Below are positions 8,461-16,302 of a stretch of 64,000 nt of DNA, piece after piece. The notes under the pieces are model-generated. The model made no database searches, had not been told where the DNA came from, and saw only the letters and a program-made list of their open reading frames with translations. The stretch covers positions 1 to 64,000 of the forward strand of contig NZ_RYZH01000017.1 of assembly GCF_003977685.1 (NCBI RefSeq), written 5' to 3'. A program made the position numbers and the translations under genes. Every line of letters begins with the position of its first letter. Position 1 is the first letter of the stretch. Source of the stretch: Tautonia sociabilis (lineage in GTDB: Bacteria > Planctomycetota > Planctomycetia > Isosphaerales > Isosphaeraceae).

Positions 8461-10488
8461 ATGACCCGCAAGATCCGACTGCAGAAGCCCGGCAACGACC
8501 GCCTGCGCGATCGCTTCGAGCGCGAGCTGAACCCGGCCCAGCTCGCGGCGGCCACGGCGCCGGACGGGTTCAACCTGATCCTGGCCGGGCCGGGGTCGGG
8601 CAAGACCCGGGTGATCACGTACCGGGTCGCCTACCTGATCGCCCGGGGGGTGAAACCCGAGGCGATCATGCTCGTGACCTTCACCCGGAGGGCGGCCCGG
8701 GAGATGGTGTCTCGGCTGGAGGGGCTGATCGGGCCGAAGGCGGTGAAGGTTTGGGCGGGGACGTTCCACCACATCGGCAACCGGATCCTGAGGAAGTCGG
8801 CGAAGGCGGTGGGGTACGACCCGAACTTCACGATCCTCGACGGGGAGGACCAGCGCGACCTGGTGAGGCTGGCGATGGAGGACGCCGGCCTGGTGGGCAC
8901 CGGCCGCTTCGCGCCGAAACCAGCGGCGGTGCAGCACCTGATCAGCTTCGCCTTCAACGTGAAGCGCCCCCTGGCCGAGCTGGTCGCCGAGCGCCACCCC
9001 GACTGGTTCGACTGGACCGAGCAGGTTGTGGCCGCCGCGGCCTGCTACGCGAGGCGCAAGCGGGCCAGCAATTGCATGGACTATGACGATTTGCTCGGGC
9101 TGTGGAAGACGCTGGTGGAGGAGCACCCCGAGCATCGGTCGGCGATGGGGAGGATGTTCCGGCACCTGCTCGTCGACGAGATGCAGGACACGAACATCGT
9201 GCAGGTGGAGCTGGTCGAGGCGATCGCCCGGGCCGGCGCGGGGAACCTGACCGCGGTGGGGGACGACGCGCAGTCGATCTACCGGTTCCGGGGAGCCCAT
9301 TACGACAACATCCTGAGGTTCCCCGACCGGAACCCGGGAGCCCGGGTCTTCCGCCTGGAGACGAACTACCGATCGACGCCGGAGATCGTGGCGTTCACGA
9401 ACGCGTCGATCGCGAGGAATTCGGCCGGGTTCCCCAAGACGCTCGTCTCGGCCCGGGAGGGAGGCCCGAGGCCGGTGGTCGTCGCCACGGCCGACGCCTT
9501 CGAGGAAGCGGACCTGATCTGCCAGCAGGTGCTGGAGTGGCGGGAAGCGGGGATCGGCCTGTCCCGGATGGCGGTGCTGTACCGGAACCACCACGACTCG
9601 ATCCTGCTGCAAGGGGAGCTGACCCAGCGGGGGATCCCCTACACGGTGCGCAGCGGGGTGCGGTTCTTCGAGCAGGCCCACATCAAGGATGTGCTCGCCT
9701 ACCTGCGCGTGCAGGCGAACCCGAGAGACGAGCCGGCGTGGGCCCGGCTGCTGCCGCTGCTGCCGGGGATCGGCCCGGCGAAGTCGGCGAGCCTCCGGGC
9801 GTTCTTGCTGGCGTCGGACAGCCCGATGGCGGCGTTGGAGACGTCCGAGGCGATGAAGCTCGTGCCGGCCAAGAGCCGGGGGGAGTTCGCGGCGTTGGTG
9901 GCCGACCTGCGGTCGATTCGAGCGGCGGATCCGGAGTCGAACCCGTCGGAGGCGATCCTGGCGGTGCTTCGGGGGGGCTACCCGGCCATCGCCAAGGCGA
10001 AGTACGAGAACCCGGACCAGCGGCTGGCCGACGTGGAGCAACTCTCGGTGCTGGCGGCGCGGTACGACAGCCTGGACAAGTTCGTGGCCGACCTGCTGCT
10101 GGCCGGAGACGTGTACGGGATGGACTCGCTCGGCGAGGAGGCGGAGCCGGACGGTGAGCAACTGGTGCTGAGCACGATCCACCAGGCGAAGGGGCTGGAG
10201 TGGTCCCGGGTGATCGTCCCCCGGCTGGTCGAGCACGGCTTCCCGGGGGACCGGGCCCTGGCCGAGCCGGGGGGAGAGGACGAGGAGCGCCGGGTCTTCT
10301 ACGTGGCCGTCACCCGGGCGATGGACGAACTGTGGCTGACGTATCCGCTGATGGTTTCCCGGCCAGGCCAGGGGAGCATCCTGACGACGCCGAGCCGGTT
10401 CATCACCGAGGTCGACCCGGACCTGTACGAGGTGGCGGACATCGAGAGCGAAAACGACCTGGCCTGGACCGAGGGGCCCAGGCCCTGA
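8461..10488 (+). CDS. UvrD/Rep-family ATP-dependent DNA helicase
   Basis: Superfamily 1A 3'-5' helicase of 675 aa. Walker A is AGPGSGKT (~42-49), followed by motif Ia LVTFTRRAAREM. Motif II is LLVDEMQDTN (unusual Met in the DExQD box), motif III is VGDDAQSIYRFRGA, motif IV is LETNYRST, motif V is LSTIHQAKGLEW, and motif VI is VFYVAVTRAMDELW. It is shorter than E. coli UvrD (~720 aa). No clear Shine-Dalgarno sequence precedes the ATG; instead there is a TTGA/GATC-rich tract. It is 148 bp downstream of folA on the same strand and could be read through from the folate operon. Repair helicase role inferred. Confidence 0.93.
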   Translation: MTRKIRLQKPGNDRLRDRFERELNPAQLAAATAPDGFNLILAGPGSGKTRVITYRVAYLIARGVKPEAIMLVTFTRRAAREMVSRLEGLIGPKAVKVWAGTFHHIGNRILRKSAKAVGYDPNFTILDGEDQRDLVRLAMEDAGLVGTGRFAPKPAAVQHLISFAFNVKRPLAELVAERHPDWFDWTEQVVAAAACYARRKRASNCMDYDDLLGLWKTLVEEHPEHRSAMGRMFRHLLVDEMQDTNIVQVELVEAIARAGAGNLTAVGDDAQSIYRFRGAHYDNILRFPDRNPGARVFRLETNYRSTPEIVAFTNASIARNSAGFPKTLVSAREGGPRPVVVATADAFEEADLICQQVLEWREAGIGLSRMAVLYRNHHDSILLQGELTQRGIPYTVRSGVRFFEQAHIKDVLAYLRVQANPRDEPAWARLLPLLPGIGPAKSASLRAFLLASDSPMAALETSEAMKLVPAKSRGEFAALVADLRSIRAADPESNPSEAILAVLRGGYPAIAKAKYENPDQRLADVEQLSVLAARYDSLDKFVADLLLAGDVYGMDSLGEEAEPDGEQLVLSTIHQAKGLEWSRVIVPRLVEHGFPGDRALAEPGGEDEERRVFYVAVTRAMDELWLTYPLMVSRPGQGSILTTPSRFITEVDPDLYEVADIESENDLAWTEGPRP

Positions 10489-10501
10489 GCCGGCTCCCCG
10501 G

Positions 10502-10527
10502 CCGGCTCGGCCGTCCCGCCGAGCCGG
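10502..10527. terminator. hairpin between convergent genes
   Basis: A perfect 9-bp GC-rich inverted repeat (CCGGCTCGG / CCGAGCCGG) with an 8-nt loop starts 14 nt after the helicase stop and lies before the convergent reductase gene. It has no T tract. Confidence 0.55.
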
Positions 10528-10670
10528 GGTCGCAATCGCGGGAGGGAGACCCGCCGCTCGGCCCGGTTTCGGGAGGAAACCTCCGGGAGCGCTGCCGGAT
10601 CGACCGGATCGCGGGGCCCGAGGCCGGCTGATCGGGGCCCGGCCCGAGTCGCGTCGGCCCGGACGGACGG

Positions 10671-11558
10671 TCAGTAGGTCTCGATCAGCAGGCGGCCGGA
10701 GTCCAGGAGCACTCGGCGGAAGGCGGGCCAGGAGATTCCGTCGCGGTCGGCCCGACGGCGCAGGACCGCCTCGATCTGGTCTTCCATCCCCTTCTTGCCG
10801 CAGATGAACAGCAGGGTTTCCTCGCGATCGAGGAGGTCCCAGAGCTCCTCGATCCGCTCTTCCATCCGATGGTGGACGTGCATGCGTTGGCCGTCGGCCG
10901 TCTGCTGCTCGCCGCTGAGGGCGTAGGAGACCCGGAAATTCGGACGGTCCCGGTACGAGGCGAACTCGTCGGCATACAGGCACTCGGCGGCCGATCGGGC
11001 GCCGAAGAAGAGGCGGACCTGGCCGGTCCAGCCGGGGTGCTCGACAAAGACCCGCCTCAGGAAGCCGCGGAAGGGGGAGACGCCGGTCCCGGTGGCGGCG
11101 AGGATGAGGTTGGATCGGGGGTCGTCGGGCAGCAGGAAGGACGTCCCGACGGGCCCGGTGACGAGGATCTCGTCGCCGGGCCGGGCGTCGCAGAGGAAAT
11201 TGGAGGCGGCGCCGGGCAGGATGGCGCCGGTCTGGGGATCGCGGCGGACGACTCGCTTGACGCAAATGGCGGCCAGCCGGCCGGATCCGTCCTCCCCCTG
11301 TCGTCCGGAGGCGATCGAGTAGAGACGAAGTCGGCTGGCGTGGCCTCGGTCGTCGACGCCGGGGGTGAGGACGCCGAGGCTCTGGCCTTCGAGGAAGGGG
11401 TAGTCCAGGCCGCCGAGGTCGAGGACGACGTGGCGCACCTCGGGGGCGTGATCCGGGGTCAGCCGGGTGCTGGAGACAACCCGGGCGAGGCCGGGGGCCT
11501 CGGGCTTGTAGCGGCTCTGGGGGACGGGGCGGTCGGCATCGGGGGGCGATGGGGGCAT
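10671..11558 (-). CDS. ferredoxin-NADP(+) reductase-like oxidoreductase
   Basis: Flavin-dependent electron transfer between NAD(P)H and a small redox carrier, about 295 aa. The FAD motif is RLRLYSIAS, the pyridine-nucleotide motif is TGTGVSPFRGFLRR, the second nucleotide segment is FICGKKGMEDQIE, and the protein ends in ETY, the C-terminal Tyr that stacks on FAD in plant-type reductases. No iron-sulfur domain is fused. The start was chosen at MPPSPPDADRPVPQ; the frame stays open 35 codons upstream but without conservation. It could serve the P450 at 4.4 kb, but that is conjecture. Confidence 0.88.
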   Translation of the reverse strand: MPPSPPDADRPVPQSRYKPEAPGLARVVSSTRLTPDHAPEVRHVVLDLGGLDYPFLEGQSLGVLTPGVDDRGHASRLRLYSIASGRQGEDGSGRLAAICVKRVVRRDPQTGAILPGAASNFLCDARPGDEILVTGPVGTSFLLPDDPRSNLILAATGTGVSPFRGFLRRVFVEHPGWTGQVRLFFGARSAAECLYADEFASYRDRPNFRVSYALSGEQQTADGQRMHVHHRMEERIEELWDLLDREETLLFICGKKGMEDQIEAVLRRRADRDGISWPAFRRVLLDSGRLLIETY

Positions 11559-12173
11559 GATGGATCCGGTCGCGAGGAGGCGTCGAGATCGAGGGGCGTG
11601 CCCCCGAGGGAATGGTCGGCGGTCGCCCCCCGTTATCTTGGGCCCGGGAGCGGGGGGGGTCAACGCGGGGGGACGGATCGTCCGGCGCCCGAGGCCGGAG
11701 CGACGGGGCTCGCCCCCCCCTCGACGCCCCCCGGGGGCTCATCCTCCTCCCGCCTCGGCCTCCTCGGGGTTGGGGGAAGGGCCAGCGCCAGAAGGAGGAA
11801 GCGGGGCACAGGAGAACAGAGACACAAGAGAACAGGAGAACAGGGGCACAAGAGAATCGAGAGAATCGAGAACACAGGAGCACAGAGGAACAGAAACACA
11901 GAGGCACAGAGGAACAGAAACACAGAGGCACAGAGGAACAGAAACACAGAGGCACAGAGGCACAAAGAAACAGAGGCACAGAAGTCAATCGTCCGGTTGA
12001 GCAAGTGGGAGATCGGCGGCGGTGCTGGGTGGCAGTCGGTTGAACAATCGGTAGGATGGCGGGGCGGGTCGGGGCGGGCGGCCGCTCCGACCAGGGGGAG
12101 GCGACAGCGGGGCGCTGGGATCGCGTCTCGGTCGGGTCGAGCCGGCCCCCGCAGCCAAACGGGAGCACGCCCC
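11559..12173. other. divergent intergenic region carrying the octamer repeat
   Basis: This 615-bp gap separates the reductase gene (minus) from the DUF3500 gene (plus), so it should contain both promoters. Its middle is occupied by the octamer-periodic, thymine-poor repeat at 11804-11984. No coding sequence is believed here; open frames through the repeat give low-complexity Leu/Cys/Ser or Glu/Thr/Arg products. Confidence 0.55.
11804..11984. repeat. thymine-poor octamer-periodic tandem repeat
   Basis: About 22 consecutive units of 8 nt with consensus RRRNACAG/A (for example AGGCACAG, AGGAACAG, AAACACAG). The last three in this order form a 24-bp higher-order unit repeated about three times at 11886-11957. 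Two units are 9 nt long (11860-11877). Only two thymines occur in the 181 nt of the plus strand. The strand bias and low GC differ sharply from the flanks. Similar CTCTGTG-type repeats are, from memory, scattered in other environmental bacterial genomes, with no known function. Confidence 0.9.
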
Positions 12174-13187
12174 ATGCGCGGATTGAAGCCGAGCCTGGCC
12201 CTGGGCACGATCGGGATCATCAGCCTCGCCCTCTGGGCCGGCGCCGCGGCGGATCGGCCCGGTGCCGCCATGGCCACCGCGGCCGGACGCTTCCTCGACG
12301 CCCTGGACGACCAGAAACGCGAGACGGCCACCTTCGCCTTCGACGACCCCGAGCGGCTGAACTGGCACTTCATCCCCCGAGAGCGCGAGGGGCTGCCGAT
12401 CAAGCGGATGACCCCCGAGGAACGAAGCCTGGCCCTGGGCCTGCTGGCCACCGGCCTCAGCGCCGAGGGGACGGTCAAGGCCACGACCATCATGAGCCTG
12501 GAGCAGATCCTCCACGAGCTGGAGAACAACGCCCCGCACCGGGATCCCGAGCTGTATTACTTCAGCGTCTTCGGCGAGCCCTCGAACCGGGGCCGCTGGG
12601 GATGGCGGGTGGAGGGGCACCACCTGAGCCTGAACTTCACGATCGAGGACGGCGAGGTCGTCTCGGCCACCCCCGCCTTCTTCGGGGCCAACCCGGCGGA
12701 GGTCCGACAGGGAGACCGCGAGGGGTTGCGAACGCTGGCGGAGATCGAGGACCGGGCCCTGCGGCTGGTGCAGGCGCTGGACGAGAACCAGCGGCGGAAG
12801 GCCGTGGTCGCCGAGGAGGCCCCGAGCGACGTCCGGGCGGCCAACGCCCCCCAGCCGCCGACCGAGGAGGCCGTCGGCCTGACCTTCGACGACATGACCG
12901 ACGCCCAGCGCACCATGCTCCGGGCCCTGATCGAGGCCTACGCGATGGACATGCCGGCCCGAGTGGCCGAGGCCTGGCTGACCGAGATCCGGGACGCCGG
13001 GCCGGAGACGATCGCCTTCGCCTGGTTCGGGCCGGCCGACCGGAACCAGCCGCACGCCTACCGGGTGCAGGGGCCGACCTTCCTGATCGAGTTCAACAAC
13101 ACGCAGAACAACGCCAACCACATCCACAGCGTCTGGCGGAGCATGCTCGGCGACTTCGGCCAGCCGATCGCCGCCGAGGCCGAGTGA
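12174..13187 (+). CDS. DUF3500 domain-containing exported protein
   Basis: A 337-aa protein with an N-terminal signal sequence (GTIGIISLALWAGAAA). Recognisable DUF3500 features are FAFDDPERLNWHFIPRER near residue 55, a central EGHHLSLNF segment, and a C-terminal FLIEFNNTQNNANHIHSVWR. It is probably secreted or periplasmic. The biochemical role of the family is not established. A 9-bp hairpin follows 55 bp after the stop, and the TVP38-type gene begins 158 bp downstream. Confidence 0.85.
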   Translation: MRGLKPSLALGTIGIISLALWAGAAADRPGAAMATAAGRFLDALDDQKRETATFAFDDPERLNWHFIPREREGLPIKRMTPEERSLALGLLATGLSAEGTVKATTIMSLEQILHELENNAPHRDPELYYFSVFGEPSNRGRWGWRVEGHHLSLNFTIEDGEVVSATPAFFGANPAEVRQGDREGLRTLAEIEDRALRLVQALDENQRRKAVVAEEAPSDVRAANAPQPPTEEAVGLTFDDMTDAQRTMLRALIEAYAMDMPARVAEAWLTEIRDAGPETIAFAWFGPADRNQPHAYRVQGPTFLIEFNNTQNNANHIHSVWRSMLGDFGQPIAAEAE

Positions 13188-13202
13188 TCTCGGGGCCGGG
13201 GC

Positions 13203-13270
13203 GAGGCGAGGCGAGGTGAGGTGAGGCGTGCCTTGCCTCGCCCGGCGATGGCGCCACGCCTCCATCGCCG
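13203..13270 (+). terminator. pentamer tract and hairpin after DUF3500 gene
   Basis: A GAGGY pentamer repeat (about 13203-13227) is followed by a perfect 9-bp stem at 13243-13251 and 13262-13270 (CGGCGATGG / CCATCGCCG) with a 10-nt loop. It is a plausible hairpin end for the DUF3500 transcript, without a T run. Confidence 0.4.
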
Positions 13271-13345
13271 CCGTCACGGATCAACGCACGTTGATTCTCA
13301 GGAACACCCGTCCCGCCGGCCTCCTGGAGGCGTAAGTCGACTGCC

Positions 13346-14080
13346 ATGAGCGCGGAAGACGCGTCCGGGGGCGCCGGCCGTGGGATCGGCCGCCCGGCGA
13401 TCCGGGGGATCGCGGCGATGCTCGCCCTGCTGGGCCTGGCCCTGCTGTGGCGGGCGCTGCCGGCCTCGGAGTGGGCCGACGCGGTGCTGTTCCCCCGGAT
13501 CGAACGCGCCGGTGCCTGGGGCTATCTTGGCTTCGCGGCCGTTTACGCGGTGGCGGTGGTGCTGATGGCCCCGGGGTCGGTTCTGACCGCGGCGAGCGGC
13601 TACCTGTTCGGCCCGGTCGCCGGCGCGGCGCTGGCGGCGGGGTCGGCCACGGTCGGCGCGTCGGCCGCCTTCCTGATCGCACGTCGGCTGGCCCGAGAGG
13701 CGATCCGGCGTCGGGTGGCGGGAGATCGCCGATTCCAGGCGATCGACCGGGCCCTGGCCGAGCGGGGAGGGTGGGTCGTCTTGCTGCTGCGGCTGACTCC
13801 GGCGGTGCCGTTCAACGTGGCCAACTACGCGCTGGGGCTGACGGGGATCCGGTTCAGGAGCTACGCGGTCGCGAGTTTCGTGGGAATGCTGCCGGGATCG
13901 GCCGCCTACGCCCTGCTCGGCGCCTCGGCCGGAGGCCGACAGCCCGAGGGGATCGGCCCGGTCGGGTGGATCGCCCTGGTCTGCTCGACGCTGGTGGCCG
14001 TGGTCGTGCTCTCCCGGATCGCCCGCCGCGCCCTGGCCGAAGCCGGGGCGGAACTCGACGCCGAGCCCGCACCGCGATGA
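13346..14080 (+). CDS. TVP38/TMEM64 family membrane protein
   Basis: A 244-aa integral membrane protein of the DedA-related TVP38/TMEM64 (VTT/SNARE-associated) family. An N-terminal transmembrane helix (~22-40) is followed by the re-entrant-loop region (MAPGSVLTAASGYLFGP), the second signature RLTPAVPFNVANYALGLTG, and two C-terminal helices. Members are linked to lipid flipping and membrane homeostasis. It lies 83 bp upstream of a rhodanese gene; the pairing of these two families is common in bacteria, though the reason is unclear. Confidence 0.92.
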   Translation: MSAEDASGGAGRGIGRPAIRGIAAMLALLGLALLWRALPASEWADAVLFPRIERAGAWGYLGFAAVYAVAVVLMAPGSVLTAASGYLFGPVAGAALAAGSATVGASAAFLIARRLAREAIRRRVAGDRRFQAIDRALAERGGWVVLLLRLTPAVPFNVANYALGLTGIRFRSYAVASFVGMLPGSAAYALLGASAGGRQPEGIGPVGWIALVCSTLVAVVVLSRIARRALAEAGAELDAEPAPR

Positions 14081-14162
14081 CCGCCGCCCCCCGGGTGCGA
14101 CTCCCCCCCGACCGCCCTCCCCCGATCACCGCAACTCCGATCCGATCCGAGAGGACCCCTCG

Positions 14163-14522
14163 ATGATCCCGACCACCGACGTCCGCCGCTGGCCGCCTGA
14201 AGAGCTGCGACGGCGGCTCGACGCCAGCGAGCCGCTGGTCGTGCTGGACGTTCGAGAGCCCGAGGAGCGGCTGCTCTCCGCCATCCCCCTGCCGCCCTCC
14301 GTGCTCGACCTGCACGTGCCGATCGGCCATGTCCCCGAGCGCCTCGACGCGCTGCGGGAGGTCGTCGCCGGCCGACCGCTGGTGATCTACTGCCACCACG
14401 GCGTCCGGTCGCTCGCCACGGCTCGGTGGCTGGCCGATCGGGGAATGGCGGACGTGGTGAACCTGGAGGGGGGAATCGATGCGTGGTCGACCGCCGTGGA
14501 TCCGGGGGTGCCGCGGTACTGA
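14163..14522 (+). CDS. rhodanese-like domain protein
   Basis: Single-domain sulfurtransferase-type protein of 119 aa. The rhodanese signatures are VVLDVREPEE (residues ~23-32), the catalytic Cys loop YCHHGVRS (~79-86), and the C-terminal VNLEGGIDAWS. It has no signal peptide, so it is cytoplasmic. The active-site Cys is present, so catalysis is plausible; donor and acceptor are unknown. It sits between the TVP38-type gene and a membrane protein gene on the same strand. Confidence 0.92.
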   Translation: MIPTTDVRRWPPEELRRRLDASEPLVVLDVREPEERLLSAIPLPPSVLDLHVPIGHVPERLDALREVVAGRPLVIYCHHGVRSLATARWLADRGMADVVNLEGGIDAWSTAVDPGVPRY

Positions 14523-14624
14523 TCGGAGCGGGAAGGCTGCTGGCCGATGATGATGGCCGGATGCGAGAGCCGGCTTCCCATCGGTGACGTTCCCGATCAG
14601 AGTGATCTCGGAGGAGGCCGAGCG

Positions 14625-16154
14625 ATGCCCCCGGGCGATCGGGCGATCGGCCGACCCGCCTCCGGCCTCCGGCCTCCGACCTCCCCCGGACTCCCATCGA
14701 TGCGACCCAGGACCGCACCGATCCTCGTGCTGATCGCCTCGGCAGGGCTGGTGGCGGGCCTGGCGGGGATGCTCCGGAACCGGGAGATCCCGCTCGGGGT
14801 GCCGGGGGAGTGGACGTGGTCGAGGCTGGGGCCGGGGATCCGGCCGGTGGCGGCCGACGTGGGCCTGGCGCTGGCGGGCCTGGCGCTGTACGCCGGGTTC
14901 GCCGCGATCGGCCGCCGCGACCTGGGCCGGGAGCGGCCGGGACGGGGCAGGGAAGCGGCCTGGGTGGCGGCCCTGGTGGGCCTCGGAGCCGCCGCTCAGG
15001 TGGCGGCCATGGGGGCGGCGCCGCCGGGATACGGGATCGCCAAGGCGGTCACGCTGGCCATGAGCGGCTCAAGCGGCTATTTCCACGTCGCCCGGGAGGA
15101 GATGGCGGACCCGTCGGCGTTCCTGGCCTCGTATCCGGAGTGGATCCAGGAGCAGGATGTCTATCATATCGGCACCCATCCGCCGGGATTGTTCGTCCTC
15201 TCCCGGGCGGCGCTGGGGCTGATGGACTCGTCGCCGGGGCTGGCAAGGGCGGTCGACGACGCGATGCCCGACCAACTGGACAACGCCTTCCGGCAGATCA
15301 TCGGCCCGATGCCGAGGGCGGACCGCTCGGCGCTGGTGCTCGTGGCGGTGCTGACGCTACTGGCCAGCGCGTCGGCCTCGGCGCCGCTCTACCTGATGCT
15401 GAGAGGGTCGGGGGCGAGCCCGGCGGTCTCGTGGTCGTCGGCGGCGCTCTGGCCGCTGGTCCCGTCGGCGGTGCTGTTCCAGCCGACGGCGGATGCGGCC
15501 TTCCCGCTGCTGTCGGCCTCGGCCGTGGCGCTGGCGACCCGGAGGGGGCCGGCGGCGTCGGTGCTGGCGGGAGCGGTGCTGGCGGCGGGCATGGCCTGCT
15601 CGCTCGTCTTCCTCGCCGTCGGGCTGATTGTCGGCCTGACGATGGCGACGTCCCCCGGCGAGCCGGCCCGTCGGCGAGTCTCCCGCTTCGTGCTGACGGG
15701 AGTGGGGTTCCTGGTGCCGACGCTGCTGGGCTGGGCGGCCACCGGGGCGAACCCGTTCGCGATCTGGTGGTGGAACCAGCGGAACCATGCCGGGTTCTAC
15801 GTGGAGCATCCCAGGAGCTACCTGGCGTGGCTGGCGGCCAATCCGGTCGAGCTGGCGGTCGGGCTCGGCCTGCCGGCGACGGCGTGGGGACTGGTGGCGA
15901 TGGCCGGAGGACGGGCTCCGAGGGTGTCGTGGCTGTCGCTGGCGGTGCTGGCGGTGCTGACGCTCTCGGGAAGGAACCTGAGCGAGGTCGGCCGGCTCTG
16001 GCTCCCCTTCTTCCCGATGCTGCTGGCCGCCGCCGGGCCGGGACAGGACCGGATGGGGGGAGGAGCGGCGACCCTGGGAGGGACGGCGGCCCTGATGGCC
16101 GTTCAGGTCGTGGCGATGGAGCTGACGATCCAGGTCGTCTACCCGGTGTCATAG
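14625..16154 (+). CDS. polytopic membrane protein resembling GT39/ArnT-type glycosyltransferases
   Basis: A 509-aa protein with about ten hydrophobic segments. The motif DVYHIGTHPPGLFVLSRA resembles the acidic/HPPG loop after the first helices in lipid-linked sugar transferases of the PMT/ArnT type, but overall similarity is weak by eye. The start at 14625 has GGAGG 7 nt upstream; an internal ATG at 14700 lies just before the first helix. It probably sits in the inner membrane. Sugar transfer is only an inference. Confidence 0.72.
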   Translation: MPPGDRAIGRPASGLRPPTSPGLPSMRPRTAPILVLIASAGLVAGLAGMLRNREIPLGVPGEWTWSRLGPGIRPVAADVGLALAGLALYAGFAAIGRRDLGRERPGRGREAAWVAALVGLGAAAQVAAMGAAPPGYGIAKAVTLAMSGSSGYFHVAREEMADPSAFLASYPEWIQEQDVYHIGTHPPGLFVLSRAALGLMDSSPGLARAVDDAMPDQLDNAFRQIIGPMPRADRSALVLVAVLTLLASASASAPLYLMLRGSGASPAVSWSSAALWPLVPSAVLFQPTADAAFPLLSASAVALATRRGPAASVLAGAVLAAGMACSLVFLAVGLIVGLTMATSPGEPARRRVSRFVLTGVGFLVPTLLGWAATGANPFAIWWWNQRNHAGFYVEHPRSYLAWLAANPVELAVGLGLPATAWGLVAMAGGRAPRVSWLSLAVLAVLTLSGRNLSEVGRLWLPFFPMLLAAAGPGQDRMGGGAATLGGTAALMAVQVVAMELTIQVVYPVS

Positions 16155-16302
16155 CGATCCGGATGGGACGGTGACGCGGCGATCGTCGCCGATTCGACTC
16201 GGGGCGCCGCCGCCGCGTCATCGCGGCGCTCTCCTCGCCCAAGTCCGGCGACCGGACGCTCACATCGATCATCCGAACGACCACCGAGGAGGCTTCGACC
16301 CG

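Noticed and set aside
11804..11984. Possible CRISPR array
   Set aside because: The units are 8 nt and contiguous with no unique spacers, and there are no cas genes.
8395..12168. A 1,257-codon open frame on the minus strand
   Set aside because: It runs antisense through the well-supported helicase gene and the octamer repeat; its product is Arg/Pro/Gly-rich or low-complexity Leu/Cys/Ser. It is a composition shadow.
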